A stretch of DNA of 64,000 bases from Rhizobium sophorae (GTDB taxonomy: Bacteria; Pseudomonadota; Alphaproteobacteria; Rhizobiales; Rhizobiaceae): assembly GCF_013087515.1 (NCBI RefSeq), contig NZ_JABFCN010000019.1, forward strand, positions 106,532-170,531, written 5' to 3'. Numbering within the stretch: position 1 is the stretch's first letter; every line of letters begins with the position of its first letter. Shown in pieces: positions 63,754 to 64,000 of the stretch. A model generated the notes under the pieces. That model worked only from the letters and a program-made list of their open reading frames with translations, was not told the DNA's origin and ran no database searches. The translations under genes were made by a program, and so were the position numbers.

Positions 63754-63778
63754 AAAAGCCCGCACGAGGCGGGCTTTT
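63754..63778. terminator. Terminator after the helicase gene, usable from both strands
   Basis: Perfect 10-bp arms AAAAGCCCGC (63754-63763) and GCGGGCTTTT (63769-63778) with loop ACGAG. It has U runs on both strands, 48 bp after the helicase stop. It is nearly identical to the terminator at 63909-63943, so the two are duplicates; on the minus strand this one lies downstream of the tRNA remnant at 63810-63832. Confidence 0.85.
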
Positions 63779-63809
63779 CATGTTTGTGTCTATGGTGGTC
63801 TATTTGGAA

Positions 63810-63832
63810 TTTGGTTGCGGGGGCAGGATTTG
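63810..63832 (-). repeat. Duplicate of the tRNA-fMet 3' end
   Basis: The 23 bases TTTGGTTGCGGGGGCAGGAT plus TTG are identical to 63941-63963, which is the 3' end of the tRNA-fMet gene with CCA and three flanking bases. After these the sequences diverge (TTGTTTTC here against AACCTGC in the tRNA), so the rest of a tRNA is missing. The arrangement 'tRNA 3' end then matching terminator' occurs twice 131 bp apart. It may be an attachment-site scar or the relic of a lost tandem tRNA. Confidence 0.8.
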
Positions 63833-63908
63833 TTGTTTTCTGTCCCGCTGCGTCGGCTTTGCCTCCTTGCGGGCCCCTGATTAGGCGTTAAATCCTCGAC
63901 CCGTTACC

Positions 63909-63943
63909 AAACAAAAAGCCCGCGCGAGGCGGGCTGTTTGTTT
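63909..63943 (-). terminator. Terminator of tRNA-fMet
   Basis: On the minus strand, directly after the tRNA CCA end, a long stem forms from AAACAAAAAGCCCGC (63909-63923) and GCGGGCTGTTTGTTT (63929-63943), with one mismatch and a 5-nt loop (GCGAG). A T-rich run follows on the minus strand within the arm. It shares the GCCCGC core with 63754-63778. Confidence 0.75.
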
Positions 63944-64000
63944 GGTTGCGGGGGCAGGATTTGAACCTGCGGCCTTCAGGTTATGAGCCTGACGAGCTAC
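63943..64000 (-). tRNA. tRNA-fMet (CAT), 3' 58 nt only, runs off the window
   Basis: The minus strand reads GTAGCTCGTCAGGCTCATAA then CCTGAAGGCC, T-arm GCAGGTTCAAATCCTGC, then CCCCGCA and ACCA. Anticodon CAT is in a 7-nt loop with stem CAGG/CCTG, and CCA is encoded. The full gene should be 77 nt; the first 19 are outside the window. I call it initiator because the A at position 72 and the D/anticodon part match the initiator tRNA of alphaproteobacteria as I know it; the position 1 base is not visible, so elongator tRNA-Met cannot be wholly excluded. Confidence 0.85.

Overview
The window reads as a chromosomal stretch from a fast-growing rhizobium (Rhizobium etli/leguminosarum type). Supporting signs are the high GC content with Rhizobiales codon use, an Irr-type Fur regulator beside a fabA-fabB-fabI block, a class II (CP4-like) EPSP synthase in an aroA-cmk-rpsA block, a TIGR02300 acidic protein, intergenic palindromes that look rhizobial, and a gene set matching the Sinorhizobium arabinose-polysaccharide (aps) locus. 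The species call is inference; no database was consulted.

Region 1 (1-19,722) is mostly core genome: the 3' end of pnp, an RsmC-like rRNA methyltransferase, fabA-fabB-fabI (unsaturated fatty acid synthesis) divergent from irr, a few small envelope and membrane genes, tRNA-Ala(GGC), aroA-cmk-rpsA with a strong terminator, ribonuclease D, and a GABA catabolic pair gabT-gabD with a divergent MerR-XRE-cupin regulator, then slyX. A 270-bp structured inverted-repeat element (19,724-19,993) separates slyX from the uronate genes.

Region 2 (20,103-43,058) is a carbohydrate and osmolyte catabolic zone. It holds uxaC-uxuB; a minus-strand operon with a sugar-type ABC importer (binding protein, two permeases, ATPase), a Gfo/Idh dehydrogenase, a choline-kinase-like protein and a dimethylglycine/sarcosine dehydrogenase; a TetR repressor; and a plus-strand operon with two Gfo/Idh dehydrogenases, a DUF993 aldolase-like protein and a TIM-barrel isomerase. 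Near-identical TAACT-N4-rGTTA palindromes sit in front of both operons, so TetR probably controls both. Next come a 2-hydroxyacid dehydrogenase, a DUF2264 protein, a LacI repressor and a second binding protein paralogous to the first. The set resembles oxidoreductive (3-keto) glycoside catabolism.

Region 3 (43,066-49,975) is a surface polysaccharide locus on the minus strand: UDP-xylose synthase, UDP-xylose 4-epimerase-like protein, membrane GT2 synthase, a DUF995-like exported protein and an exported glycosidase. The order matches the S. meliloti uxs1-uxe-apsS-apsH1-apsE operon, but a NarL/LuxR-type regulator is found nearby instead of the AraC-like CuxR.

Region 4 (49,976-64,000) starts with an 844-bp relatively AT-rich gene-free stretch. 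It then carries a type I secretion cassette: an Asp/Thr-rich protein, a large repeat protein without RTX nonapeptides, an ABC exporter with a long Gly-rich N-terminal extension and a Gln in place of the H-loop His, and an HlyD-type adaptor. A HEPN-like protein, a GNAT-TPR fusion and a large UPF1/DNA2-like helicase follow. The window ends in a partial initiator tRNA-Met gene whose 3' end and terminator are duplicated about 130 bp away, a mark of past integration or tandem-gene decay.
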